Of a DNA stretch of 64,000 bases, positions 37,180-46,271 are shown one piece after another. Within the stretch, counting starts at the first letter, position 1. Every line of letters begins with the position of its first letter. The position numbers were made by a program, and so were the translations under genes. The notes beneath the pieces are model-generated. The model worked only from the letters and a program-made list of their open reading frames with translations, was not told the origin of the DNA and made no database searches. The DNA lies in assembly GCA_039034015.1 (NCBI GenBank), contig JBCCBM010000013.1, positions 1 to 64,000 of the forward strand, in the 5' to 3' direction. The DNA comes from Acuticoccus sp039034015. GTDB taxonomy: Bacteria; Pseudomonadota; Alphaproteobacteria; Rhizobiales; Amorphaceae.

Positions 37180-39126
37180 CTATTGATCATCGTCGGCAAG
37201 GACTTGTGAGGCTGCCATCACCGCAACGGGGGGCAGGCGAATGGACATGTCTTCAAAGGCGCCAAGGTCGATGCTGATGGCCGGGAGCTTCGACAGCTCT
37301 TCAGAGAGGTCCCGCACGCGCTTTCCCACCAAGAGGCCCTGGAAGCGGATGGCGGTGCGCGGCTCGGTAAGGTCGATCCCAGAACCCTCGATGGCGAGCG
37401 TCAGCCCAAGGTCGGCGTCGAGCGTCTCGTCAACGGCGAACGTTGGCACTGTAAAATCGCGCAGCGAGCGGTTGAGCCGGCGCATGTCGGGCGCGTCATC
37501 GCTCTGCGGTGCGGTCACGAAGACCGCGTCCACCGATCCTGTGAGGTCGCTGTAGCAGGTCAAAACGCGGCGAAAAATCTCTGAGCGTCCCACGAGCGCA
37601 TCGCCCTCGGCGGGCTCCTCGTTGGGCGCGGCGCCCTCATCGCCAGGCGCCTCCGCCCGTGGCGCAACACACACGTCGAGCTCAAAACCATATTGTTTGG
37701 CGGCGGTGCGGGCCAACGTGATTGTCGTCGTGGTTGTGGGGGTCTGAAGATCGACCACACCCAGCCTGTCGAATTTCAAGATGTCCTTCGCAACGCCGAC
37801 CCAGGAGATTTTGTTGCGCAAGCGCTCGTCAAGGTCGGCCAAGGTGTCGGTTGTGAGTTCGGCCTCGTTCGCGGCGGCCTCAACCGCCTGATCAGCAACC
37901 TCTTCGGCCGAAGACACGTCATCCGTCGCGCTGAGCACCGTTTCGCCAAGGTCGATCGTTGTCTCGAAGGGGCGCAGCTTGAAGGGGATGATGATGCCGG
38001 GAAGAGCCGCCTGGCGCCCATCTCGCAGGACCTGGAAGCGGTAGCTTTTCCCCTGGATCTCGCCAGACTGGTTGAATTGCTGGAGGCCGGTGACCCCCAT
38101 CACGGGCGCGGTGAAGTGTGCAACGGCGGACAGGACCGTGGGCTCCGTGCTGCCGGCCCGCTCGGCGATGGTGGCGAAGAGGCGCATGGAATCGTAGCCC
38201 TGCGCGGCGCCCGCCCCCGGCTCCTCCCCAAACGCCTCGCGGAACGTGCGCCGGAACCGAAAATTGCGGCGGGTGCGCTCGCGCTCCGCATAGGTCACCG
38301 GCGTCACGGTGAGGTTGCCGGCCCGCCGGGCCTCCGCCGCAAGGTCGCCGGTTGCCAGATGGTCGGAGCCCAGGATCGGCTTGTTGTGACCAAGTTCGCG
38401 CAGCTGGGTGAGGAGCGTTGCGCCGGACGCGGTGTCGGTCGCCACATAGACGGCGTCGAATGCGATCGCGTTGAGATCGCCCACCACGTCACGATAGTTT
38501 GTTTCGCCCTGAAAGAACGAGCCGCGAAAGGCGATGTCGATCCCTTGCTTGCGCGCCTCGTCCTCAAACAGGAAGGCGACGCTGCGGCTATACTCATCGC
38601 GCGAGTGGAGGACAACGATCCGCCGATAGCCGAAGAGCGCGGCAATGCTTGCGGTCTGCTCGGCCATCACCTGCGCATTGGGCACCATCTGCAGGACATA
38701 GCGCGGGCCGTAGACGGTGAGCCGCGGATCGGTGGAGAAGGACGGAAAGAAGAGGATGCTGGACGCCTCGTAGACCACGGAGGCCGCCACCGCGAACTGT
38801 GAGCGCGCGTGCCCCATGACGGCCGACACGCTGGGGTCTGCGGCAAGCGCGGACGCGTCGCCAAGGAGCCCTCTGAGGGTGGTGGCTTCCGCCACCACGC
38901 GCACCTCGAGCGGGCGGCCCAACACGCCGCCTTCCGTGCCGTTGATCTCGGCGGCCGCCAGTTGTGCGCCCAGGACGAAGCGCGGTCGCTCGGGATCATC
39001 GATGACGGCGACCACCACCGGGCCCTCACCATTGCCGGCATAAATGCGCCGCGCCTCGGTGAGTTCGGCATAGGACCCCACGCAGCCGCCAAGGGCGAGC
39101 GTTGCGGCAAGGACGAGGGCGCGCAT
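37180..39126 (-). CDS. Lipoprotein with tandem substrate-binding-like domains
   Basis: 648 residues. The signal peptide ends in a lipobox (LALGGC, Cys about residue 15). Residues 35-400 follow the branched-chain-amino-acid receptor fold: AAAEINGTEGGVLGRPLEV, FPSFSTDPRLT, YRRIVVLHSRDEYSRSVA, YVATDTASGATLL and GYDSMRLFATIAERAG. Residues 430-648 form a second region (LTLARTAAKQYGFELDV, DAVFVTAPQSDD, VPTFAVDE) resembling another periplasmic-binding-type domain. No ABC permease or ATPase accompanies it, so it probably senses a ligand for the SPFH/Amt-like assembly rather than feeding an importer. It overlaps the SPFH stop by one base. Confidence 0.7.
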   Translation of the reverse strand: MRALVLAATLALGGCVGSYAELTEARRIYAGNGEGPVVVAVIDDPERPRFVLGAQLAAAEINGTEGGVLGRPLEVRVVAEATTLRGLLGDASALAADPSVSAVMGHARSQFAVAASVVYEASSILFFPSFSTDPRLTVYGPRYVLQMVPNAQVMAEQTASIAALFGYRRIVVLHSRDEYSRSVAFLFEDEARKQGIDIAFRGSFFQGETNYRDVVGDLNAIAFDAVYVATDTASGATLLTQLRELGHNKPILGSDHLATGDLAAEARRAGNLTVTPVTYAERERTRRNFRFRRTFREAFGEEPGAGAAQGYDSMRLFATIAERAGSTEPTVLSAVAHFTAPVMGVTGLQQFNQSGEIQGKSYRFQVLRDGRQAALPGIIIPFKLRPFETTIDLGETVLSATDDVSSAEEVADQAVEAAANEAELTTDTLADLDERLRNKISWVGVAKDILKFDRLGVVDLQTPTTTTTITLARTAAKQYGFELDVCVAPRAEAPGDEGAAPNEEPAEGDALVGRSEIFRRVLTCYSDLTGSVDAVFVTAPQSDDAPDMRRLNRSLRDFTVPTFAVDETLDADLGLTLAIEGSGIDLTEPRTAIRFQGLLVGKRVRDLSEELSKLPAISIDLGAFEDMSIRLPPVAVMAASQVLADDDQ

Positions 39127-40100
39127 CACTGCGGGGCCGCCGCGGTGTCGGCGGTGGTCTCGTCAGGGGTCCCGTTCGCGGCCGCCTCTTCCGGAGCGGG
39201 CGGCGGGTCGGGGGCGATCGGGAAGGGAAGGCCATCCTCGCCGCCAACGATCAGGACCCGCGCGCCTTCAGAGGTCACGAGCGCTTCGGTGGCGCGCAGC
39301 GATTCATATTCTAAAAAGCGCTGCGTCAGCGTTTCATCGAGCCGGGCGTTGTAGTCGCGAAGGCCGGTGCCCTCGATCCGGAGCCGTTCGGCCTCGCGCG
39401 CGGCCGTCTGCAACACGAACGTGTAGGTGTTTAAAAGTTCCTTTTGCGCAAGCTTGTCTTCGATCGCCGCCTTCACCGGGGCCGGCAGGGCGATGGAGCG
39501 GATCACAATGTCGTCCGCGATCACGAAATTGCGGCCCACCTCATCGCGCGCAAGCCGCAGCGCCTCGCTCAGAAAGCCGCCTGCGTTGGTATAAATGTCT
39601 TCGGCGCTGTGGCTCGACAGTTCCCGGCGCAGGACCGATTCCACCTGCGGCAGCACCACCCGGCGCGGATACTCTGGGCCGATCTCACGGTGCAACAGGC
39701 CCACCTGCTCCGGATCGGGCTGATAGCGCACGGTGAGGTTGATCTCGACCGGAAGCCCGCGGTTCGACAGCACCGTGAACGAATGATTGATGGTTTGCTT
39801 GCGCATTTCATAGCGCACCATCGTGTTCCACGGCTGCACGATGTGGAGCCCTGGCTGGAAGACGCGCCCGGTCTCGGTGCCGTAGAAGAAGCGATAAAGG
39901 ACGCCGGCGGTGCCCGCTTCGATCGACACCATGATGCGAAAGAAGAACACCGCGACGAGGAGGACCGCAAGGCACAGCCCGATGAGGGCAAACGCGAGCG
40001 AGCCGCGCTTGGCTTTGCGCAGCGCCCTGCGGGAGCGCACGGCAACGGGCGCCACGGGGCGCTCGGCGGCGATCTCAGCGGTGGTTTGGCTGGACAGCAC
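39126..40100 (-). CDS. SPFH/prohibitin-like membrane protein
   Basis: 324 residues. A basic N-terminus and one helix (SLAFALIGLCLAVLLVAVFF) precede the SPFH domain: VSIEAGTAGVLYRFFYGTE, LHIVQPWNTMVRYEMRKQT, FTVLSNRGLPVEINLTVRY and LARDEVGRNFVIADD. It aligns throughout with 33170-34156 (GPEY, ESVLRREL, DEVGRNFV shared). The tail is Pro/Ala/Glu-rich. The start is GTG 40100. Heads the lipoprotein/Amt-like genes with overlapping codons, suggesting it scaffolds their products. Confidence 0.82.
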   Translation of the reverse strand: MLSSQTTAEIAAERPVAPVAVRSRRALRKAKRGSLAFALIGLCLAVLLVAVFFFRIMVSIEAGTAGVLYRFFYGTETGRVFQPGLHIVQPWNTMVRYEMRKQTINHSFTVLSNRGLPVEINLTVRYQPDPEQVGLLHREIGPEYPRRVVLPQVESVLRRELSSHSAEDIYTNAGGFLSEALRLARDEVGRNFVIADDIVIRSIALPAPVKAAIEDKLAQKELLNTYTFVLQTAAREAERLRIEGTGLRDYNARLDETLTQRFLEYESLRATEALVTSEGARVLIVGGEDGLPFPIAPDPPPAPEEAAANGTPDETTADTAAAPQ

Positions 40101-40195
40101 GGCTTGGCCGCCTCTCAGCGCTCGGGCGCGCTGTTCACAAGGGTTGGTGTTTTAAAGAGGCGGCGGCCCCTCAAAGGCCGGCGCCCCTGGCGGCG

Positions 40196-40804
40196 TCAGG
40201 CGGGCGTGGTGTCTGCCGCGGGGGCAGGCGCCGGCTCGGACGCATCTTTCTCATTTTTGCGCAGGCTTTTTGCGAATGTCTTGCCCTGGGCGAGCAGCTC
40301 CTTGAAGCGCGCTTTCACAGCCGGGCCCTTCAAGGTCGCGACCGTTCCGCCGGACGCCAGATGCTCGGCATAGAGCCGCCCGGTGGCATAGGTGGTCGCC
40401 CCGCCGACGAGGATCACACCGGCCGCCCCCGTCATCGAGCCAAGGCCGGGCACGGATTTTAGAAGGCTCGCCGCCGACGCACCGACCCCCACAGGAACTG
40501 CGCCGCCAATGAGGCTGATGACGATCTTGCGCGCCGCATCGTCGGAGAAGGGCACATCGTAAAGCTCTGAAATTTTAGCCATCATACGGATCTGAATGCC
40601 GACCACCGCCACCAGATCGAAGATCGGCACAGGCACGACACCCACCGCCATGGAGGCGATGACGTGGTTTTTCACGATGCCATCGACCTCATAGTCGCGG
40701 GCAACGTCTTCCGCCTCAACGGCAACCGTGCCGGCGGACGCGTCCTGTGTGGGGGGGACGGCACCGACGGCATCAGTGCTCTCAATCGAATTGGTGTCGC
40801 TCAC
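40196..40804 (-). CDS. DUF697-like membrane-associated protein
   Basis: 202 residues. The segment IVKNHVIASMAVGVVPVPIFDLVAVVGIQIRMMAKISELYD, followed by VISLIGGAVPVGVGASAASLLKSVPG and a Gly-rich hairpin, matches the DUF697 (YcjF-like) helical membrane-associated domain often linked to GTPases or tellurium-type proteins. The N-terminus is acidic and the C-terminus basic then Ala/Pro-rich. GTG 40804 is preferred over the GTG just before it because of spacing to a GAGG. It lies 95 bases upstream of the SPFH gene, so co-transcription is likely but not certain. Confidence 0.7.
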   Translation of the reverse strand: MSDTNSIESTDAVGAVPPTQDASAGTVAVEAEDVARDYEVDGIVKNHVIASMAVGVVPVPIFDLVAVVGIQIRMMAKISELYDVPFSDDAARKIVISLIGGAVPVGVGASAASLLKSVPGLGSMTGAAGVILVGGATTYATGRLYAEHLASGGTVATLKGPAVKARFKELLAQGKTFAKSLRKNEKDASEPAPAPAADTTPA

Positions 40805-41265
40805 CACTCACCTCAGGCCTTGTGCAATTCGTATCTCAGAACCACCGCGTCGCACGAGCCGTACGCTATTTTAAGCTAGATCACAATTCGGCCATGAATC
40901 GGCCTGGGTGCTGCGACCGCGTTTTGCGCCGCTTGAGCCCGCGTGAACAGCAGTGCTCCGCGCCCGCGCGTGGCGCATCAACAGCGCACCGGCCGATCAG
41001 GCCGCTCGCGCGAAAAACCGCACCGAAGACACAACCCAACCTTTGGCTTTTTCCGAAGTGCACCCGTTTGGCGCGCGGCGAGCCAGTGCTTGATGGCACG
41101 CAGAAAGTGCTGGCGGATAAATTGATCGGAGCACCGTAATGCGTGAGGTCAACGCCGCCACTTTGAGAGCAAAGTCGTCCTGTCGTTTTTTGCTGGTCGT
41201 CCATGCGCACCACAGATAGCGACACGCCGACCCTACTGGTCCGATCCATTCAGTTCGATCCCCTA

Positions 41266-41312
41266 GGGCGGTTCTCGATCGAATGGAATCATTTGATCGA
41301 GAAAAACCGCCC
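41266..41312. repeat. Palindromic intergenic element, part 1
   Basis: GGGCGGTTCTCGATCGAAT on the left pairs with ATTTGATCGAGAAAAACCGCCC on the right with two extra A-T positions. It resembles the short palindromic intergenic elements scattered in Hyphomicrobiales genomes (known type). Immediately preceded by CCCTAG. Confidence 0.6.
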
Positions 41313-41327
41313 GCTTTTCAGAGGATC

Positions 41328-41365
41328 GGGCATTTTTCTCGCGCCGTATGCGGCGCGAAATGCCC
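41328..41365. repeat. Palindromic intergenic element, part 2
   Basis: GGGCATTTTTCTCGCGCCG pairs with CGGCGCGAAATGCCC around a TATG loop with a four-base bulge. It is followed by TAG, mirroring the CCCTAG before part 1, so the two parts probably form one composite repeat of about 110 bases. Confidence 0.55.
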
Positions 41366-41628
41366 TAGTTTCTTGTTTGATGGATCAGCTTGTCCAAATG
41401 TTTGAGTGTGTTACCCGAGGCGTCACGCCCGGGCCACCGGCAATCAAATGTTTGTGCCGATCCACCAGGTGTTTCGTCCCGGAGTGTGATGGTAGGGTCC
41501 CAACACCGCAAGAGAGGGACGCGCTATGGGCCCGATACTCCACGGGGGCGGGGGGCACCATTGCGCCGGGCGCATGGCGTTGTCGGCCGTAAGCCGCACC
41601 TGAAAAGGCGCGGCACACGGGTTTGCGG

Positions 41629-42474
41629 TCAGTTGATCTCTTGGACCTTCATGACCAGCTCGCCCCAGTTGCGCTGGTTCTCAATGTCGTGCTCGAGGCC
41701 CTGCTCGTCGGCGAGGGTGAAGCGCTTGATCGCCGGGGTTTTGCTTGTGGCTTGGTAGAGCCAGTAGGCCTCGGCCTTCAGCGCATCATCAATTGGGCGG
41801 TCGATGGATTCGTAGACCATCTGCTTGCACGCGTTGATGGAGTGGGCCGGGAATTGTGCGATCCGTTGCGCGAGGGCGTCGACGTGGGGGCCGATCTCGC
41901 CCGGCTCAAGCGCCTTGTTGATCGTGCCGAGGCGCTCGGCGTCATCGGCATCATAGTCCTGGGCGCTCAAAATGATTTCGAGCGCTTTGCCAAGGCCCGT
42001 TTGGCGGGCCATGCGCGAGGCACCGCCCCCGCAGGGCAAGATCCCCATGCCGACTTCCATCTGCATGAACTTGAATTTTCCGCGGGCGGCGAAACGCATA
42101 TCAAGGGCAAGCGCAAGCTCGTGCCCACCACCGCGGGCAAAACCTTCAAGCTTGGCAATTGTTGCTTGGGGCACCTTGCTGATGCGCTCGCACACGGCCT
42201 GAAGGTCGAGAAGTTGGGCGTCCTCGCGCGAGACGGCCTCTTCGGACATGTCCTTGAGAAGCTCGGTGTCGTAGTGGCAGACCCAGATCTCCGGGTTGGC
42301 GGACTGGAAGACAACCACTTTAACAGTGCGATCGCGCTCCAGGCGCATGGCAAGACTGTTGAGATCGGCCAACATTTCTTGGCCCTGAACGTTCACCGAG
42401 CCAAAGTCGAAGGTGACGGTCGCGATCGCATCCTTCACATCGACGGTGAATGTCTGAAAATTGTCGTACTTCAT
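41629..42474 (-). CDS. Enoyl-CoA hydratase/isomerase (crotonase) family protein
   Basis: 281 residues. The crotonase oxyanion hole is FARGGGHELALALDMRFAA, and QMEVGMGILPCGGGASRM carries the usual catalytic-region Glu and Gly-rich turn. Family members act on acyl-CoA thioesters (hydration, isomerisation, C-C cleavage), but some use free ketones or beta-dicarbonyls. ATG 42474 leads directly into the fold. It stands downstream of the SDR/luciferase-like genes on the same strand after a 218-base gap. Substrate unknown. Confidence 0.82.
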   Translation of the reverse strand: MKYDNFQTFTVDVKDAIATVTFDFGSVNVQGQEMLADLNSLAMRLERDRTVKVVVFQSANPEIWVCHYDTELLKDMSEEAVSREDAQLLDLQAVCERISKVPQATIAKLEGFARGGGHELALALDMRFAARGKFKFMQMEVGMGILPCGGGASRMARQTGLGKALEIILSAQDYDADDAERLGTINKALEPGEIGPHVDALAQRIAQFPAHSINACKQMVYESIDRPIDDALKAEAYWLYQATSKTPAIKRFTLADEQGLEHDIENQRNWGELVMKVQEIN

Positions 42475-42692
42475 GCTGTGCCTCAGCGTCGCGCGGGCGC
42501 GAGGGGCGCCGGCGTTGGGTGATGGTCCATCAGGCGCCGCGTCGGGTGCGCCGTCTGATGAGACACAGCTATTCAATCGTGGATCAGGATAAAGCGGCTC
42601 TTTTTGAATTCAGTTTATGGAATTTGCGTAGAAACCTGGCCGGTGGAGCGTGATGTTTCGCGCACCGGCCGGTTTCCGGGCCCCAACGGCGA

Positions 42693-43493
42693 TCAGGATA
42701 GGCCGGAGATCTCGGCCAGCGCCTTCATGATCGCCTCCACGTGCGCGGGGTTCGATGCGGACGGGTCTGGCGCGCCGAAGCGACCAGCGTCATTGTCAAA
42801 GTATCGCCCGCTCGCATCGGCGAACTGAGGGTCGAGCGCGAGGCGCAACAAGATGTCCGCACCGACGTTCAAGTCATTCCCATTGATTCCAAAACCTTCT
42901 TTCACCATCTTTGACGCCAGAAGGGAGCCGGGGTTGACGGCAATCACAGCGGGACCGTCCGGCAGTTTGCGGGCAAGACTGGATGACCATACGGTGATGG
43001 CAAGCTTGCTTTGGGCGTAGGCGTCCATGTCGGCCATCCGTCGATAGCTTGTCATGGCAGACACATCCACGGGCGCCTGCGCGGCTGACGACAGGTTCAC
43101 AATGCGCCCATCCTTCGGGATGATTGGCAGAAGACTGAGCGCCAGAACGTACGGGGCGATGGTGTTGACTTCGAACCGAATGTCCCGCCCCGCCTCGGTC
43201 TTTGTGTGGGGCGTTTTGAGGATGCCGGCGTTGTTGATGAGCACATCCAGCTGCGCTTGATCGTCCCGCACAGCGCGGGCCATCCCCGTCACATCGTCGG
43301 GCTTGCTAAGGTCCGCGCGGTAGGTTTTGGGCGCCCCGCCCACCGCCTTTGCCGCCTTAGCGAGCTTTTCGTCACTCCTCCCGTGCAGGATGAGTGTGTG
43401 GCCCTTTTCGGCGAGTTTTTGTGCGGTCAGAAGGCCGATGCCATCTGTTGATCCGGTGATCAGAATTGTCTTGGACACGGGTGTTTCTTTCAC
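42693..43493 (-). CDS. Short-chain dehydrogenase/reductase
   Basis: 266 residues, classical SDR. TGSTDGIG binds the nucleotide, LINNAG follows the central strand, NLSSAAQ supplies the Ser and YAQSK the Tyr/Lys pair. The RS after the second strand (LHGRSDE) suggests NADP preference. GTG 43493 overlaps the luciferase-like stop by four bases, so the three genes from 45229 down form one operon. Confidence 0.87.
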   Translation of the reverse strand: MKETPVSKTILITGSTDGIGLLTAQKLAEKGHTLILHGRSDEKLAKAAKAVGGAPKTYRADLSKPDDVTGMARAVRDDQAQLDVLINNAGILKTPHTKTEAGRDIRFEVNTIAPYVLALSLLPIIPKDGRIVNLSSAAQAPVDVSAMTSYRRMADMDAYAQSKLAITVWSSSLARKLPDGPAVIAVNPGSLLASKMVKEGFGINGNDLNVGADILLRLALDPQFADASGRYFDNDAGRFGAPDPSASNPAHVEAIMKALAEISGLS

Positions 43494-44452
43494 AAGCTGA
43501 AATCGGGAAGAAGGGCGTCGGCGATTTGCTTCATCGCGTCCTCAACGTTTCCTTGGTGGAAGCGAAGGTTCAACGCCACGTGGTTGATGCCAAGCTTTTG
43601 AACGTCGCTCAGATACTGCCGGAGGAACGTTGTGCCTGATGAAAAGCCCAAATGTATCGGGCGCGGCTTGGCATTCGGGTCTGGTTGGAGGTCAACGTAG
43701 AGGGACTGGACGACCGGCTTGTCGGGTTCGCCAGCGTCGGCGACGCGGCGGCGGTAATCGGCGACCACGCGGCCCTGGGCGTGTGGATCGCGCGGGTAGG
43801 TGATCCAGCCGTCGCCGTGTTGCGCCACCCAGTCGGGCGGTTGCCGTGAGCCACCGGTGATGAGGAGGGGCAACCGCCCGCCCACCGGTTTGGGCAACAG
43901 ATCCGCCCCGCCGGCCAAGGTTCCCTGCTCGGATCTCAGATCCGGATAGTCGTCCGCCATCGCGCGGATGTATTGAATGCTGTCTTGGAATCTCTCACCG
44001 CGGCTGGCAAAGTCCATCGCCATCGCCGGATACTCTTCAGGCCGGTCGCCCGAGGCAACACCCAGAAGAAGCCGGCCCCCTGACAAAACGTCTGCGGAGG
44101 CCGCCGCCTTGGCGACATGGAGCGGATGGCGCAGCGGCAGGATGACGGACGCCACCCCCAGCCCGACGGTCCGCGTCGCACCGGCGAGCAGGCCCAGATA
44201 GACAAACGGGTCAAATGTTTGCCCCGCGTCTCCGAACGAGGGCACGTTGAGAGGGACGTCCCGCAGCCAAAGCGCCGCAAAGCCCAGATCGTCCGCGAGT
44301 TGTGCGCGTTCGATATGCCGCTCGAGGGTTGGCGTTGGGCTGTGGCCATGGGCCTCCACCGGGGTGACCAGCCCCAGCGTCAGCCGGTTGGGTTGGAAGG
44401 CCGCGGCAAAGGCGCGGTTGATCTTTGAAAAACGCGTGGTTGTGTCCAGCAT
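43490..44452 (-). CDS. Luciferase-like (LLM class) flavin-dependent oxidoreductase
   Basis: 320 residues. RLTLGLVTPVEAHG begins the barrel; LADDLGFAALWLRDVPL, TRTVGLGVASVILPLRHP and LLLGVASGDRPEEYPAM are conserved LLM positions, and the latter is close to the flavin phosphate site. These enzymes oxidise aldehydes, amines, sulfonates or nitrilotriacetate-type substrates with FMN/F420. The start lies 3 bases after the CmcJ-like stop. Substrate not deducible. Confidence 0.85.
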   Translation of the reverse strand: MLDTTTRFSKINRAFAAAFQPNRLTLGLVTPVEAHGHSPTPTLERHIERAQLADDLGFAALWLRDVPLNVPSFGDAGQTFDPFVYLGLLAGATRTVGLGVASVILPLRHPLHVAKAAASADVLSGGRLLLGVASGDRPEEYPAMAMDFASRGERFQDSIQYIRAMADDYPDLRSEQGTLAGGADLLPKPVGGRLPLLITGGSRQPPDWVAQHGDGWITYPRDPHAQGRVVADYRRRVADAGEPDKPVVQSLYVDLQPDPNAKPRPIHLGFSSGTTFLRQYLSDVQKLGINHVALNLRFHQGNVEDAMKQIADALLPDFSL

Positions 44453-44455
44453 GGC

Positions 44456-45229
44456 TCAATAACGCACCAGCGTGCGGCTCCCGATACTTTTGCGCACGCG
44501 TAAGATGCTTTCATCCTCAACCATATCGATGGCGCTGTGGCCGATGGAAGCCAGCCCGCCATTGTCATAAATGTTGAAGATCGCCACCTCATCGGGCGTC
44601 ATCTTGGATTGGTAGACCCATTCGTGGCTCCGGCGCGCGCTGAGCCCCATGATGTGGCCCCGGCGGTCCGGGTAGATGAGGTCGATCAGGATCCAGTCCT
44701 CCGGCGCGACGGTGGACGGACGCACAAACCCCAGCGGGGCAGAGTTGATGGCAGCGCCAACCGGACGCCACACGTTGATGAAGGCATAGCGCCCCCGCGC
44801 CCATTCCGCGGCGCGCTCAGTGCCCAAAATGTCGACGAGCCGCTTTTGCGCGCCCTCTGCGCTATAATCGCTGTGGACGTTGCGCGCGGGTTTGCGGTCA
44901 GAGTTGGGGTCATCCTCGCGCACGGTGTGGTCAAAGACGACCACCTCCTTGGCGCCCAACGTTGCCGTCAAAAGCGTTCTGAGCTCAGAATCATAGGTTG
45001 CGGTCCAGCCCTCTGCGGCAAAATCCGTGACGGCGCTGGGCGCGGTGTGGAAGGCGACGCTGTCATGATCGAACGTGACGGTGGTGCCGGCGTGCACGTC
45101 GTTCACCTGCACCGTTGTGGGCGCAAGTTCGGGCGCAATCAGCCGCCCGACCACGCCGCCGGCGTCAATCTCAAACGCCTGACGCTCCGGTTTGTGGACA
45201 TGGTAATTGACGGTTCCTTCGCGTGCCAT
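44456..45229 (-). CDS. CmcJ/NvfI-family non-heme iron oxygenase-like protein
   Basis: 257 residues. VVVFDHTVREDD and NVHSDYSAEGAQKRL match the CmcJ/NvfI group, in which the His and Asp of the H-x-D motif bind iron; YAFINVWRPVGAAINSAPLG and the C-terminal SIGHSAIDM are also typical. Known members hydroxylate beta-lactams or fungal meroterpenoids with 2-oxoglutarate. Start ATG 45229. It heads the oxidoreductase operon and is divergent from the LysR gene 109 bases away, its probable regulator. Confidence 0.78.
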   Translation of the reverse strand: MAREGTVNYHVHKPERQAFEIDAGGVVGRLIAPELAPTTVQVNDVHAGTTVTFDHDSVAFHTAPSAVTDFAAEGWTATYDSELRTLLTATLGAKEVVVFDHTVREDDPNSDRKPARNVHSDYSAEGAQKRLVDILGTERAAEWARGRYAFINVWRPVGAAINSAPLGFVRPSTVAPEDWILIDLIYPDRRGHIMGLSARRSHEWVYQSKMTPDEVAIFNIYDNGGLASIGHSAIDMVEDESILRVRKSIGSRTLVRY

Positions 45230-45338
45230 GGCCGGCCTCCCGTTGGCGTAAACCCCTGCGCTCCGTCATTTGACCATTGAACTGGCCGCATAAACCGCCG
45301 AACTTCGTATTCTCAATTCGGGTTTTGCAGATAGTTTC

Positions 45339-46244
45339 ATGGACACTGATGCCCTCCGCCTGTTTGTCCTCGCCGCCGAAAAGCTGAACATCAGCGCCGC
45401 GGGGCGCGACCTTGGGCTGGCGCCTGCCGTGTCCAGCGCGCGCCTTGCCAAGCTGGAGCAGACGGTGGGCGCCGATCTTCTCCACCGGTCGACCCGAAAA
45501 GTCTCCCTTTCGCTGGAGGGGGCCGAGTTCTTGCCCTTCGCGCGCGAAATCTTGGCCCAGGAGGAGGCGGCGATGGCCGCGCTCGGCAAGGGCGAGGCGC
45601 ACCCGTCCGGCACGCTGCGGTTCACCGCGCCCAGCACCTTCGCGCAGCTCTATATTGCGCCGCTGCTGCCCCAGTTTTTGCGCCGCCACCCGGGCATTAC
45701 CTTGGATTTTCGCCTTTCGGACACGGCGTACGATCTCATCGAGGGGAGCTTTGATCTGGCGCTTCGCAGCATGGTGCTGGCCGATTCAAGCTTAAAGGGC
45801 CGCAAGCTCGCCGATGACGTGCGGATCCTCTGTGCCTCGCCCCAATATATCCGCGAGGCCGGCGCCCCAAAACACCCGGACGATCTCTCAGGCCACCATC
45901 TGATCGCCTTCAAGGACCACGCGCCGCGGGCGCTGGTCGGCCCGGAGGGGGCGAGCGCGGCCTTTGACCCGCGCAACTCCCCCGGCCGGTTGATTGTTGA
46001 TGATGGCCTCAGCCAGAAAATCGCAACGCTCAACGGCGCAGGGATTTCGCTGAATTCGCTGTGGAGCGTTCACGGCGAATTGCGCAGCGGGGCGCTGGTC
46101 ACGGTGCTGCCCGGGTGGCGCGCACAGGCTGAGACGGCCCTTTGGCTCGTCTATCCGCGGTCCAACGTTGTCTCCGTGAAGGTGCGCGTCTTCTTGGATT
46201 ATCTGCTTGAAACCATCGACGGCCGCGCCTGGGCCGTCGATTGA
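45339..46244 (+). CDS. LysR-family transcriptional regulator
   Basis: 301 residues. The winged helix is NISAAGRDLGLAPAVSSARL with DLLHRSTRKVSLSLEG after it, close to the CrgA/AaeR-like subgroup. A complete effector domain runs from TLRFTAPSTFAQLYIAPLL to the end. Divergent from the CmcJ-LLM-SDR operon, which it most likely controls. The gap contains CCGAA (45298-45302) and TTCGG (45317-45321), a possible but weak binding site. Confidence 0.88.
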   Translation: MDTDALRLFVLAAEKLNISAAGRDLGLAPAVSSARLAKLEQTVGADLLHRSTRKVSLSLEGAEFLPFAREILAQEEAAMAALGKGEAHPSGTLRFTAPSTFAQLYIAPLLPQFLRRHPGITLDFRLSDTAYDLIEGSFDLALRSMVLADSSLKGRKLADDVRILCASPQYIREAGAPKHPDDLSGHHLIAFKDHAPRALVGPEGASAAFDPRNSPGRLIVDDGLSQKIATLNGAGISLNSLWSVHGELRSGALVTVLPGWRAQAETALWLVYPRSNVVSVKVRVFLDYLLETIDGRAWAVD

Positions 46245-46271
46245 GAACCGGCGGGTGATCAAGCGGCGTGC

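Larger units (their letters stand above)
40805..41628. other. Gene-free stretch with palindromic repeats
   Basis: No frame on either strand resembles a protein. The stretch includes the DUF697-gene upstream region and two adjacent imperfect palindromes at 41266-41312 and 41328-41365; the remainder shows nothing recognisable. Confidence 0.6.

Noticed and set aside
40881..41249. Minus-strand frame of 122 codons in the gene-free stretch
   Set aside because: No ribosome site, domain or membrane pattern was seen, and it overlaps no conserved feature.
45298..45321. CCGAA...TTCGG as a LysR operator
   Set aside because: Arms are only 5 bp with a 14-base spacer, which is expected by chance in such DNA; mentioned only as a weak possibility.
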